DNA of 64,000 nt from Hygrocybe punicea (lineage: Eukaryota; Basidiomycota; Agaricomycetes; Agaricales; Hygrophoraceae). The notes under the pieces were generated by a model. That model was not told the DNA's origin, ran no database searches, and saw only the letters and a program-made list of their open reading frames with translations. Position numbers and translations under genes: made by a program. Each line of letters starts with the position of its first letter. The first letter of the stretch is position 1. Shown here piece by piece: positions 44,803 through 56,116 of the stretch. The stretch is taken from contig OY744464.1 in NCBI GenBank assembly GCA_963556145.1, forward strand, positions 5,952,001 to 6,016,000, given 5' to 3'.

Positions 44803-47800
44803 TCAAGTGTACCCTCCTGCGGCAGACACAACATCTTCCCACCCAGTCCCTCCTTTCTTCTGGAGATACTCACAGAACTTCCGAGCCGAAAAGTGCGGTT
44901 CATATTTCTCACGCAGGAAGCGAAGGGCAAGCTTCGTGTCCCAGCGGTGCCGGTTTGACAGCTCCTGTACCAGCCGTACAACCTTCTTCCGACGTGCGTG
45001 GGGTGTCTTCAAGGTGGGCAGATTCCGTCTCCACTTTGCCCCCCACCGCTCCTCGAGTTGGCGTGTGGAGAGGTAGCCATCCAGGCCATTTGCCCACTCC
45101 TCCCAGATGGTGGTGATGCTTGTGACCTCTGGGTACAGGTAGTGGGGCAACCAGTCTTCGGCACGCCATTCCCAGCTGTGTTGACGCAGCCGAGACTCCG
45201 GATAGGCAAGGACAAGGTCCTTCCACTTTTCAAGCTGCAGGCCGGAGATGTGGTCATTAGTAAAAGGTGGCGTTGATGAGATTGATATGGGTGGAGATGA
45301 AGGGATGGCTGGGGCAGGCTCTGGGCTGAAACCAGCAGAGACAGAAGGGTTGGCTGTGGTGGGCAGTTGTGAGACATGAAGTCCAGATGGCGAGCTGGAG
45401 ATGTTAATCGTAATGGTGGGTGGAGGGGATAGTGAGGATGGTGGTAGAGAAACTGGCGTGAGTGGAGCACAACTCATGGTAGATACGGGAACGCTCAATG
45501 GTGGCAACGGGACTGATGTGGCAAATGTGAGATGAGCGACAGTTTGTGCAAAACAATCATGAAGACATACTCGATTTTGGCAGACGTCGACGGGGCTTCT
45601 TGGCATTCATTTGCATGTCGAGCAAAACCTTCACGGCCTCAACTGCTTTGGTTAGCGTCACCAACTGTGCAACGCACTGTGCTGATGCTTGCTGCTGCTC
45701 CATTGTCGTGCCCCGAACAAGGCCTCGGAACGTGTGTGCATACTTGTCAGGGAGGTCCTCCAGGGCAAGCCGGGCACTTTCTTCTGCGTTTGCGATTATT
45801 TCATGGGAATGGTGTGCAAAGGATCGGAAGACAGGGTTATTGAATGGTGCAACCTGGAAAATAGGTGCAGCAGGATATAGAGGTGCAAGGACAGCTGCAT
45901 CTTGCAGGATGACCCGACGGAACCACGTTAACAAGCCAAGAAAGTTTTTGAGGGCGAAATCTCGTGTATTAGGGTTGGCCACTGATCGAGCATCAAGAGC
46001 GGATTTCTCCTGCTCAATCCACGGGAAAATGTCTTGAGTTAGACATTTTGGTGGTTCTGGGAGGAACTCCGATCAGTCATGCAACTCCACAAAAATAGTT
46101 AATGGCTCGGCAACAGACCAAGGGCATCACGCAGCAATTGGTAAGTTTCAGGCTTGCGTGCATTAAACATGGCTGCGCCAAGCATTGCATCAACAGGTAA
46201 AGCACGATCATAGCATGGGCGGAAGGACCCAGAACTATCACTCCATCCACCCAATGCTTTTGTGCCATCAATACTCGCACCATGGACGCGAGCCGTCTGG
46301 GCGGTGAATGGGCGAGCAGCATGTGTCGATTTTGAGATTGAGATGCCAACAGCGGCATGGATGGTGTTGACACGGTCACGGTGGTCTGCAGAGAGCAACG
46401 GGCTGAGTTTGGGATGATTTGATTTCATGGCACTCACTTTCGTAGGTCAGGCATGATGTGGGAGACTTTCGTGTCGGCCAGAAGACATGATATTTGTACC
46501 ACGCACGTACACCATATTGGCCACAATCAGGCTCATTGAAGTCCGGTGAAAATTCAGGAACAGGTTGGCCCAGGACATGGAAGTGTGCGAAGAAGAGCAG
46601 GGCAAGTGCTCCAACCCCACAGAGTTCAGGCAGGCGGTGACGCAATGCACCATGTTCATCCACTCGCCCCGTCTGGTTGTGCTTCGCATTGTCTGCGAGC
46701 GCCGCCAAGGCCTGAACAAATTGTAAGTAACGGTGAGCCTTCGTCTTCCCACCTTGCATATTCAAAAACATCACTCACCGGAATCTGACACCCAGGCGCA
46801 ACATCATTGAAGGGGATCATGGTCTGAAACAAATCAGACCAGAGCAGCATCCGAGCACTCTCACCTCGGAATGCTGTCTGGCTTGATAGCAACATCATGG
46901 CCCGATCCCGAATAGCAATGAACAGCCGCTCACGGCTGCTGGCTGCATTGGTTAGGCACCAAATGGAGCAGCTCTCAAGCTCCTTCGCCGAGTAAGTGTC
47001 TGGAAGGATGTGTCAGTCGCCACCGCTGCACACATTGGGTTAATGGGGGGGCACACACCTGATGAGCTCCCTGCCACTTTGAGGACCTGGGCATCATCGG
47101 CGCGTTTAGGCTCATTGTGCTGAACAGCTTTTTCGAAAGCGGTGATACGGCTATCCGAGCGGAGGCTGATCTGAGCAGCAGAATCATGCAGGTATTCATG
47201 CTGGTGGTGGAATCGGTGGAATTCAAGGGCCGACACAACCCCTTTGACGTGTGACACCCCAACAGAGGAGCCAGCGATCATCTCGTTACTGCCACGTTTG
47301 CGCTTGCATGGGAAAATGTCAGCACCAGCCTGCAACATGTCAAAAAGGTATATGTACCTTCCCTCGCGTAGACTCATATTGGAGGAAATGTGCGACCTTG
47401 GTAGCCGTGATCGGAAAGGCAGGAAGAGGGACTCGTGCTGAGTCCCCAGCGGCAATCTCAGCCTGCGTTCGCTCCCACCAATCCCGATAGCTCTTGAGGT
47501 GTCGGTCATAAGTCTTCTTGGTCTGTTTCCCACTCTGCTCCTGCCGAACCATCTCAAGGCGGAGCCGATGAGAATCTTTCTCGAGGACGTCCATTGACCA
47601 TTGAGTGCGCGGCGAGATGGGGCATGCCATGGTCTCACGAGGCGGAGAAGCAGGGCATGCAGGTGGGCCAATCAAGGGCACAGGGCTCTGTGCGCTCACC
47701 CCATTTGGGGACACCGATTGCCGCAAGGGCGAGAGGGGGCGGCCTTCCATGGTGCTGTCATCCAACATGGGCTGCGACAGGATTGGGGAGGGAGCCAATG

Positions 47801-47921
47801 GGTCGAAAGCATGGCGCGCCTCTCCAATGTCATCTTGGCATATCACGGCATCAAGGCGGCGCCGCTTAGGTGCAACGGGCAATGACGGACACTCCACGGG
47901 GGCCTGAAATGGTTCCAACAT
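44803..47921 (-). CDS. Crypton tyrosine recombinase with GCR1_C-like tail, intact
   Basis: Seven exons give an unbroken 921 aa: 47358-47921, 47059-47302, 46779-46999, 46438-46711, 46119-46385, 45571-46056 and 44803-45512. Cryptons move by a tyrosine recombinase acting on circular intermediates. The core-binding part is KTYDRHLKSYRDWW ... FPITATKVAHFLQYEST. Catalytic-type residues are visible: Arg in FRGESARMLLWSDL, HAAR in KSTHAARPFTAQTAR, GGW in TKALGGWSDSSGS, and the likely nucleophile Tyr in RPCYDRALP. The C-terminal exon (ISGLQLEKWKDLV ... RFLREKYEPHFSARKFCEYL) resembles the GCR1_C DNA-binding domain. The ATG at 47921 aligns with that of copy 2. All introns are short GT-AG. It is head to head with a second, broken copy. 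Confidence 0.9.
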
Positions 47922-48087
47922 GTCCGATGGCCTCTGGTTGACGCTGTGGGGCTGGTAAATGACACGGCTGGGTGAGGAAGGAGGGGGGGGGTTACAAACA
48001 ATGTAAACGGCGAGTCGCGAGGTCTCGCTGATGGCCAACAGGTGAGGGAGGGGGGGGGTCTTGAGAGGGGATGTGAGATGCCTACTG

Positions 48088-48102
48088 GCCGTCTTTTATA
48101 GA
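48088..48102 (-). promoter_or_regulatory. TATA-like element of the intact Crypton
   Basis: CTATAAAAGACGG reads on the minus strand, about 170 bp upstream of the ATG at 47921. The matching position of the other arm (about 49266-49282) reads TTTAAAAAGATGG, weakened. Confidence 0.5.
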
Positions 48103-48572
48103 TGAGCAAAGGTCAAAAAAGGGCCGGATGGAAGCAAGATGTGGAAAGGGACACTCACTAATTGAGAGAAGCGTTCCGCGTGGCCCAAAGTTGATCTATT
48201 CAGCCAATGACACTGTCTCGGAGGTGTAAGCGGACACGGGGACCTGGTTGGAAGATGGGATCGCTCAGATCCAAGGGGCGCCGGCGCGCCGCAAAGGTGA
48301 AGGGAGGGGGGTGGGTGAACGTTGAAAAATGCGTGTGAGAGAGGGGGCTCAGGCCGGTGTATTAGAGGGCTATAGTGTACTTGAAATCAATGCTAGCCAG
48401 CAGCTCACTGGCACATGCTGCGTGCGTTTGTCGCGCGAGCAGGGCAGTCTTTTGAGGGGGGGGGTGGGTGACAGCGACGCGAACACGAAGGTTTGCGGAG
48501 TTCCAATATTTCAAATTTCATGGGGACGGCCAGATGCCGGTTGCTTTACGCCTGTATACGCTGTGTTTGGCG

Positions 48573-48631
48573 TTGGTGACCCCCGGTTACCTTGCCGGTG
48601 ACCCCTCGTTGCGGTAACCGGGGGTCACCAA
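48573..48631. repeat. Perfect hairpin at the palindrome centre
   Basis: TTGGTGACCCCCGGTTACC (48573-48591) is repeated exactly inverted at 48613-48631, with a 21-bp loop. It marks the junction between the two Crypton upstream arms. Confidence 0.9.
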
Positions 48632-50603
48632 CGCAAAACACGCCATACACAGGTGTAAGCAACGGCAGCCGCGTGGAGATTGGAAATATTCAAACTCCGC
48701 CGCCATTCAACCTGTCAGCGCAAACCTTCGTGTTCGCATCGTTGCCCCCGCCGTCGCCTCTCAACGTCTCCCCCTCGCTCGTGCAACACACAAGCAGCAT
48801 GATGCGCCAGTGAGCTGCTAGCGTTGATGCCATTTCAGTACACTACAGCCCTATAATACACTGGCCTGAGCCCCCTCTCTCACATCTTTCAAGTTTCAAC
48901 ATTTGCCCCCCCCCCTCCCTTTCACCCTTGCAGCGCATCGGCACCCCCTTGGATCTGAGTGATCGCATCTCCAACCAGGTCCCTGTATCCGCCAACACCT
49001 TCCGAGCAGCATCGTTGGCCGAAATTGATCCACTTTTGGCCATGCGGAACGCACCTCTCAATCGGTGAGTGTCTCCTTCCACATTCCGGCCCTTTTTTTG
49101 ACGGTAAAAAATTGTTTGCCACCTTTCTTCACCCAGCCGCATCGTTGACTGAGTTCATTGTGTCCATTCGGGGAACCTGCCCTTCACGGAACGCATCACT
49201 CAATCGGTGAGTGTCCCGTTTCGACATCAAGCCGCCATCCGGCCCTTTTTTGACGGTAAAAAATCACCTTTAAAAAGATGGCCAGTGGCCCCCCTCACAC
49301 GTCCCTCCCAGCCTCTCTGCCCCATGCCCGCTTCCAGTGAAGCTACGACTTGCCATTATCAAAGTTCGCAAGCCGTTGCCTTCATTTCTTGCGGTGGTTG
49401 CTGACTCCTCCCTTTTTCAGCACTTTCTGGCCGCTACTTGTTTTTCCACCTGGAACTACACCCCCTCCCTCTCGACATTACCTCGGCCCACTTCACAGCT
49501 GACGCTCACTGCTCCCTGCTCACGTTCGGCCGTTTGTTGAGGCTCCCGTATCATTTGTTCGTTTTATTCATTTGATTCACCTCTTTGTTTTTTTAAATCT
49601 CACCTTTCTCACCCAGCCGTATCGTTGACCGAGTCGTAGTGTCAATTTGGGGAATCTCAATGCTAGCTGACGCCTCTAAGCAACCACAAGTCCCCGTATG
49701 GTGTCCACCATCACCCCTCGCGCATAAACAGCGCCGTCTTGATGCCCCGATAGGCCAAGATGGTGTTAGAGACACCATTGACCTGTTCTCGCCTTCACCA
49801 ATCCTGTTACCGCCTATTTTGGATGACAGCCCCATGGAGGCACCTAAGACCAGTACACCGAGACCTGCCCAATCACATCATGAAGCGGTGGCATGTCTCG
49901 CTTCCAACATCTCACCGCGCACACAGCGGTCAATGGACATCCTTGAGAATGATTCTCACCGCCTGCACCTCGAGATGGTTCAGCAGGAGCAGAATGGAAA
50001 ACAGACGAACAAGACCTACGATAGACACCTCAAAAGCTACCAGGATTGGTGGGAGCATACGCAAGCGGAGATTGCTGCTGAGGACTCCACGCGAGTCCCT
50101 ATACCCGCTTTTCCTGTCACAGCTACAAAAGTCACACTCTTCCTCCAACATGAATCCACACGAGCAAAAGTAGGCATGCACCCACCACACTTGTGCTAGG
50201 ACTGAATTTTTTTTTGCCACCCAGCGAAAGCGTGGCAGTGATGAGACAATTGCCGGTTCCTCGGTTGGTGTATCGCACATCAAGGGAGTCGTGTCGGCAC
50301 TCGAATTCCATCGGTTTCATCATCAGCATGAATACAAGAGTGACAAATCGGCTCAGATCAGCTTGCGCACAGACAGTCGCATCACAGCATTTGAGAAGGC
50401 TGTGCAGCACAATGAGCCCAAGCGTGCTGATGAGGCTCAGATCCTCAAGGCAGCAGGGAGCTCGTCTGGTTCGTGCTCTTGGACTCGCAAGGATTTCAGT
50501 CACTGACATGCGTGCACTTGCAGACACGTACACTATCGATGAGCTCAAAAATTGCTCAATCTGGTGCCTTACCAGCAAAGCCAGTAGCGCCAAGCGCCTA
50601 TTC

Positions 50604-51924
50604 TAGTGTTGGGGAAGTTCGGTCTCAGACCGACCCAAACCCGGTTTAGACCGAACCGAAACCGCCGGTTTCGGTTTCGGTTTGGGAAATTTTGGCTGAG
50701 ACCGAACTGTTCAGTCTCCGGTTTGGAGATTTGGCCGCGGGCCGAAACGGTTTCAAACTCAGTTTGAACCGCAAACCGACAGTCCAAAGTCGGCTACATG
50801 GCTGACTTCGAAAGTCACCCAAAGTCACCAACCCCACCAACAACACCCCCGATATACGCCAAACGAAGACGATGGAGCACCCGAGGTCGACAAAACGGGC
50901 GGCGGGGTACTCCCTGCCGCCCGCGTATGTTTTTTATTTTTATTTATTCGAACTTAACTAACGCATTTACAAATTACAGGTTGATGCACCACGGCCACCA
51001 CCACCACCACCACCACCACCACCACCACCACCACCACGACAACGACCACGACAACGGCAACGACAACGGCGATGGTTACAACCACCGTCAACGCCACGCC
51101 GGACGCGCCCACAGCAACGCCCACGGCCCACCCCCAGCGCCACGCCAAACGCGTTCAAAACGCGCGCCAAACGTACGTGAATGGGGTGGAGTCAACAAGG
51201 TGGAAGAGCAGCAGGGGTGGTGCATCCACCCCGCTCCTTCGTGGTATGTACCTTTATTCATTTTTTCACTGATTTATTCGTCCATTATAGAACGCGGCAC
51301 CGTACCACCACCACCACGCAACACTAACACCACCGAGGAAGGCCAACGCGGGGTCAACCCGGCCGTCGTCGTGTGTACAACGCGTATGACGCGTCTGGAC
51401 ACCCTCGCGAAGAGGCTCCTATGCCACCACCACCACGCGTCCGCCGAAAACAACCAAAGCGGCCCAGCCGTCGTCGCGTGCACAACGCATATGACGCGTG
51501 GGGCACCACCACCACCACCACCACCACCACCACCATCACGCGTCCACCGAAAATGGCCAACGCGGTCAACCCACATCGCATGTACAACGCGTGTGACGCG
51601 TCGGGACACCCATGGAGAAGCCCGCGTGCGGCTCAATGCCGGCGCAGGGTGTGCCAGCACCCCAGCACCCCAATCTCACCTCGCAAACAGGCTGGCCACG
51701 TCAATTGACGTGCGCAGCACTGTTGCGAGGTCAGAATGGTGCAGGGGCACTGAGCACTAGCGGTCCGCGGTTCAGACCGCGTTTGGACCGAAACCGAACC
51801 GATGCAAACCGTTTGCATTGGTTTCGGTCTGGTTTGGGGACTTTGGGTGGAAAACCGGACCATTCGGTTTCCGGTTTGGGCAAAAAGGCCCCAAACCGGA
51901 CCAAACCGAACTTCCCCAACACTA
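50604..51924. mobile_element. Non-autonomous hAT element with perfect 20-bp TIRs and 8-bp target duplication
   Basis: The ends are TAGTGTTGGGGAAGTTCGGT and its exact reverse complement. The flanking GCCTATTC occurs on both sides (50596-50603 and 51925-51932), an 8-bp duplication as made by hAT transposases. Removing the element and one duplication restores the Crypton frame (AKRLF-IATRDR). Subterminal regions are crowded with AAACCG/CGGTTT motifs. The interior has (CAC)n runs at about 50985-51036 and 51505-51535 and no transposase. The 320-codon His/Pro-rich frame (50798-51760) is a product of those repeats. Confidence 0.95.
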
Positions 51925-52570
51925 GCCTATTCATTGCTACCCGGGACCGTGCGATGATGCTGCTATCAAGTCAGACAGCGTTTCGGGGTGAGAGTGCCCG
52001 GATGCTGCTCTGGTCGGACCTTTTCCAGACCAGCATCCCGTTTGATGAAATTGCACCTGGTTGCCGTGTCCTGGTGAGTCTCACCTCTGTATTCTCTTCC
52101 AGCTGAGAAGATGACCCCGTCATGTTCACTCAGGCTTTGGCGGCACTGGCCGATAATGCAAAGCACAACCAAACCGGGCGAGTAGATGAGCACGGTGCCC
52201 TCCGTCACCGTGTAACTGAGCTCTGTGGGGTTGGCGCATTGGCGCTCCTCTTCTTCACGCATTTTCATGTTCTTTGCAAACCTGTTCCCGAATTTGCCCC
52301 AAAATTTGATGTGCCCCAGTCACAGCGTAAAGCGCCAAAATACAATTTCGTCGAATTCTCGTAGATTTAAAAATTTGATCGCAATGTGATGAGGATATGC
52401 TGGATTGAAAATGTATCAGTAGCGTATCTTCGTAGTTCCTAGAGGTTACCAAAATTTGCTTGTAATATGACTTGTGCAGGAGGACTTAGTGATTTTTCCA
52501 TAACGTGACTTGCAATCTTAGTCGCGTCCTGGTATACATATTGCTTCCTGCCACTTATCTGCCATCTGCT

Positions 52571-55500
52571 ATGGCTCTCGACGTCTATTGTCTCTGTCTC
52601 AGATGCTCTAGGAAACCGCTTTTACTACGCAAGATCAACCCCAAACTCGCAAAAAAGCACCTTAGACACTACGGTCCAGGACCTGAGGCTACTGGCCAGG
52701 CTGCCGCTCCTGCTTCTTCCTCCGGACATCCTAATGACGGAACAGCTTTGGGCGACATCTCGAACTATCCTTCCACAAGTCCAGAGGATTACCTAGACTC
52801 GGATGACAGAATTGGCCTCGATGGTCGTGAGGACCATATGGATGTCGACCCTGAGACAAACCCGGTCTTTGAAAGACGGCCACAAGCAACTCGGATATCT
52901 GCTGCCGGCTTGGATGTAGCCCTACCTTCTGATACAGTTTACCGAGAGGTGGACTTCCCCGATACTTCAGACTTATCCCAGGAACCTGACGACAGTGCGA
53001 CCACTGTTCCACGAGCATATTCTGAGAACGAGCCTCCCTGTGTCCGGATTGCATATCTTCAGGCCGTTATAAACAATGTGGTAGGTAACATGCCAGTTAA
53101 ACAGACTACCGACAATCTGAACTGGACGCTCAACGCTCTTGACGCTGCTGGGGCTGTTCCTGCTCACCCTCGTCCTGTCCGCACACTTATTAGTGCTAAG
53201 AGACGCCTCGGTATCGACCCCGATCAGTGGATAGTGCAATATGCGATCTGTCCACAGTGCTGGAAACACCACAGCCCGAAAGAACTGCTCGAGCTAATTA
53301 CTCCTTGGTGCTCTGTATCCGAATGCTCCGGTATCATCTTCACAGTTGAAAAGGATAAGAAAGGCCAACCGAAACGTGTTCCCATCAAGATTATTCCTCA
53401 CGTATCTCTTCTGCACTGGATTCGTCGTATGGTCCGCCGCAAAGGTTTCTGCAGGCTTCTTCGTGACAGCCGAAACACACCTAGGAATCAGAATGAAGAC
53501 GAGAACTTCTTAATGACCGATATGCACGATGGGCAGGTCTGGCATGAGCTGAGAACCGGTATCAAGCGTGAAATTGGTAACTACGGCACCGTTCGTGACA
53601 CTGCAGTTGGTGACGGCATGGAACGGAACCTAACGGACTTCCGCTTTGGCTTACATCTCGTTGTGAATATTGATTGGTGCGTTATCTTTTCATTTATTCC
53701 ACTACGTATCTCACTCATCTTGCTCCAGGTTTGGCACCCTTGAAGGTCGTCCACACTCAACAGGTCCGGTTTACATTACTATAGCTGACCTCCTTCGGGA
53801 TCAGCGATTCTTACAAGTCAACACATTTTGCCCATTCATAACGCCTGGGCCAGCTGAGCCCACCACTCAACAACTTAACAACTGCATGGAGGTGGTTGTC
53901 CGAGATGTGCGAGCGCTTAAGGAAGGTATAGAAATGGAGATATACGATGAGACTGACACCGAACTTGTCAAAGAGGATGTTCACGCTGATTTTGTATGTG
54001 ACAACTGCGACACCCCAGCTGCTCGAAAGATATCAGGGACTGCTGCTCACAGTCACGATTTTTATCCCTGCATATGGTGCCGATGCGTACTCCTTGATGC
54101 TGAAAGACAGCAGGGTTATAATCCCAACTGTAAGTTTGTGTTGTTGATGCAATCACAATGCTGATAGCGTTTTCTGATAGTGTTCGTCTATCGAAATGAT
54201 TTTGAAATGCTGAAGCAGAAATTCTATTCCAAGGATGCACCACCAGCCCGGTGCAAAAATATCCTCGATAATCATGGTGTTCGTTTCTGTGCAATGGACC
54301 GCATTCCAGGATGGCGGCCTTCCCGTCAGACCGTGCTTGATTTCATGCACGCTATGTTCCTTGGTAGGTCCGTTTTGTTATATAGACATGTGTTTGACAC
54401 TTTAACGTTCCACTGTTCCAGGTATTGTCGCATTCCTCTTTATGAGCATCCTTTTTGCTGCACACATGTTTCCGGGTGCGGATGGTCTCAATTCATCAAA
54501 GAAACGATTCGAGGATGCAATAAACTCAATTTTATGGCCCAGTCACGTAACCAGACTCCCAAAAAATGTGAGTTCAAGTTTTTGAGTCATTTAATGGAGT
54601 ACTTCAAGTAACATTACAGCTTGGAGCAAATCAATCCCTCAAGAAAGCAGACGAATGGCGACGCCTCCTCACAGTTTCTCCTGTCGTACTGTGGTTAGCA
54701 TGGAGGGACGAACATGGCAGTATTCCTGACACCGAACCACCAGTATCCACTACGGAAGTGATCAAGACAACACACTCCCGGAAACGTAAATCCCTCTACG
54801 ATGTGATTCTTCTCCTCTGTGCCAGTGTCCGTATGTTCACAACCAGAAAAATTTCGATGGCTCAAGCGCAGGCCGCGCACGTGTACTTTGAGAACTATTG
54901 TCGCCGTCTACTAGCGCTTGGGGTTAAACCAACGATAAGTCACCATCTTGCTATGCACTTCGTTAACATGATCAAATGTTTTGGGCCCGTCTACGGGTGG
55001 TGGCTTTTTGCATTCGAACGCTTTAATGGCATGATGGAGAAGGTCAATCACAATGGGCACGATGGTGGGGAGATGGAACTCACCATGCTTCGAAATTGGG
55101 TCCAAACCCACCTGATATATGAGCTCCTTCTCGCCCTCCCTCCCGACGCATCGCAACATGAGCGAAATATGGTTGAACACATTATCAAAGCTGAAGCCTC
55201 GCGTGGTTCGATGATGACACAGATTGCAATATTTCGGAGTGAGGCTTCGGTTGACTCAGTCTCCCTTCCTAAACGACTGCCAAAACCTGTCGACCTCCAC
55301 CAGGTGTCCATACCCGACCACAATGCTGAAGATCCAGACGTCTACTCCCTCTTATGCAGATATTGTTGTGATCTTTGGCCTGAGCTCTCCCTTCGACGCG
55401 AATTTTCATTTCAGGACGGCGTCGTCTTTATGGGATCTCAAGTTGCAAGGCGTTTGCCCTATATTCGCAAGGATGGCCTTCGATATGGAGCCGCATCAAA

Positions 55501-55966
55501 TGAACGGAGTAAACTCGACAAGTTTGTGTTCATCGAACGAGATGGTGGCCGAGTGCCTGTAAGGATAGAAGAACTCTTTGCCATCCAAATCCCGAACGCC
55601 AACAAACCACCGCATGTATGTGCCATTGTTCGAAGACTCTGCTCGGATGATTCTATTCCTTCCCTTCCTTGGGATATGTTGTAAGCCCGATAAGCCGCTC
55701 TCTGAGTTTATTACTGAACGTGTATATGTACAGCTCCGCTGTCTTGGGCATCTACGTATCCCCTGCCAATCAATTTCATATGCCTGAGTGCATTCCGGCC
55801 AAAGCGATCAACTGTCCTCTCGCCTTAATGCTGGCACGTCTTTCACAATCTCAATGGGACATTTGGATCACAATATCTTTTGATCAAGTACGTATCTTTA
55901 TCTATACAGCTATTTCTTTGCGAGCTTGACAAAACCATGCAGAACGGAGCAGAGCCGGTGGAGTAG
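52571..55966 (+). CDS. Tnp2-type CACTA transposase, intact 1024 aa
   Basis: Seven exons keep one frame: 52571-53676, 53729-54129, 54181-54363, 54422-54567, 54620-55680, 55734-55887 and 55943-55966. Cysteine pairs near the N-terminus (CLCLRC; CPQCW; CSVSECSG) suggest zinc binding. Family motifs follow: NIDWFGTLEG, ARKISGTAAHSHDFYPCIWC, RQTVLDFMHAMFLGI (the DxMHxLFLG motif of Tnp2), FPGADGLNSSKKRFEDAI and CFGPVYGWWLFAFERFNG (followed by MMEKVNHNGHDGGEMELTML). The protein would bind and cut the element ends. No premature stop was found, so this copy may be active. The last seven codons and the TAG stop overlap the first copy of the 157-bp repeat. Confidence 0.9.
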
Positions 55967-56116
55967 TGGGACCTGCCAGTCACGTGACCAGGCTCCCACG
56001 GTTGACCTAGTTAGTAGCCTTCCCGATGTAGTAGTCAGTCCATCATCCTTCCTATCCAGTCGACCTTTCCCTCGAGTCCTGCGTGAGCCCCCGGAGTGGT
56101 ACCTCGGTACCACTCC
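55960..56116. repeat. 157-bp repeat, copy 1 (MITE-like)
   Basis: It runs from GGAGTAGTGGGACC to GGTACCACTCC, ends that are imperfectly inverted. It is essentially identical to 57929-58085. It supplies the stop codon of the transposase (GAG TAG). No clear target duplication. Confidence 0.85.

Larger units (their letters stand above)
48040..49320. repeat. Large imperfect palindrome: the 5' regions of two Cryptons head to head
   Basis: Left arm (about 48040-48601) and right arm (about 48603-49320) are diverged inverted copies. Matching landmarks include CTTGGATCTGAG, AACCAGGTCCC, GCGGAACGC, CTCAAT..GTGAGTGTC and CGGCCCTTTTTTGAC, plus the GCTAGC and C-run/G-run segments. The right arm carries an extra tandem duplication of about 140 bp (49067 and 49207). 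Each arm is the upstream region of one Crypton gene. G- and C-homopolymer runs are frequent. Confidence 0.85.

Noticed and set aside
47594..47907. Overlapping plus-strand frames of about 90-100 codons
   Set aside because: They are antisense to exon 1 of the intact Crypton gene.
50798..51760. 320-codon frame with a poly-His run
   Set aside because: It lies inside the non-autonomous hAT element and comes from (CAC)n microsatellites; it has no domain, and the reverse strand is equally open.
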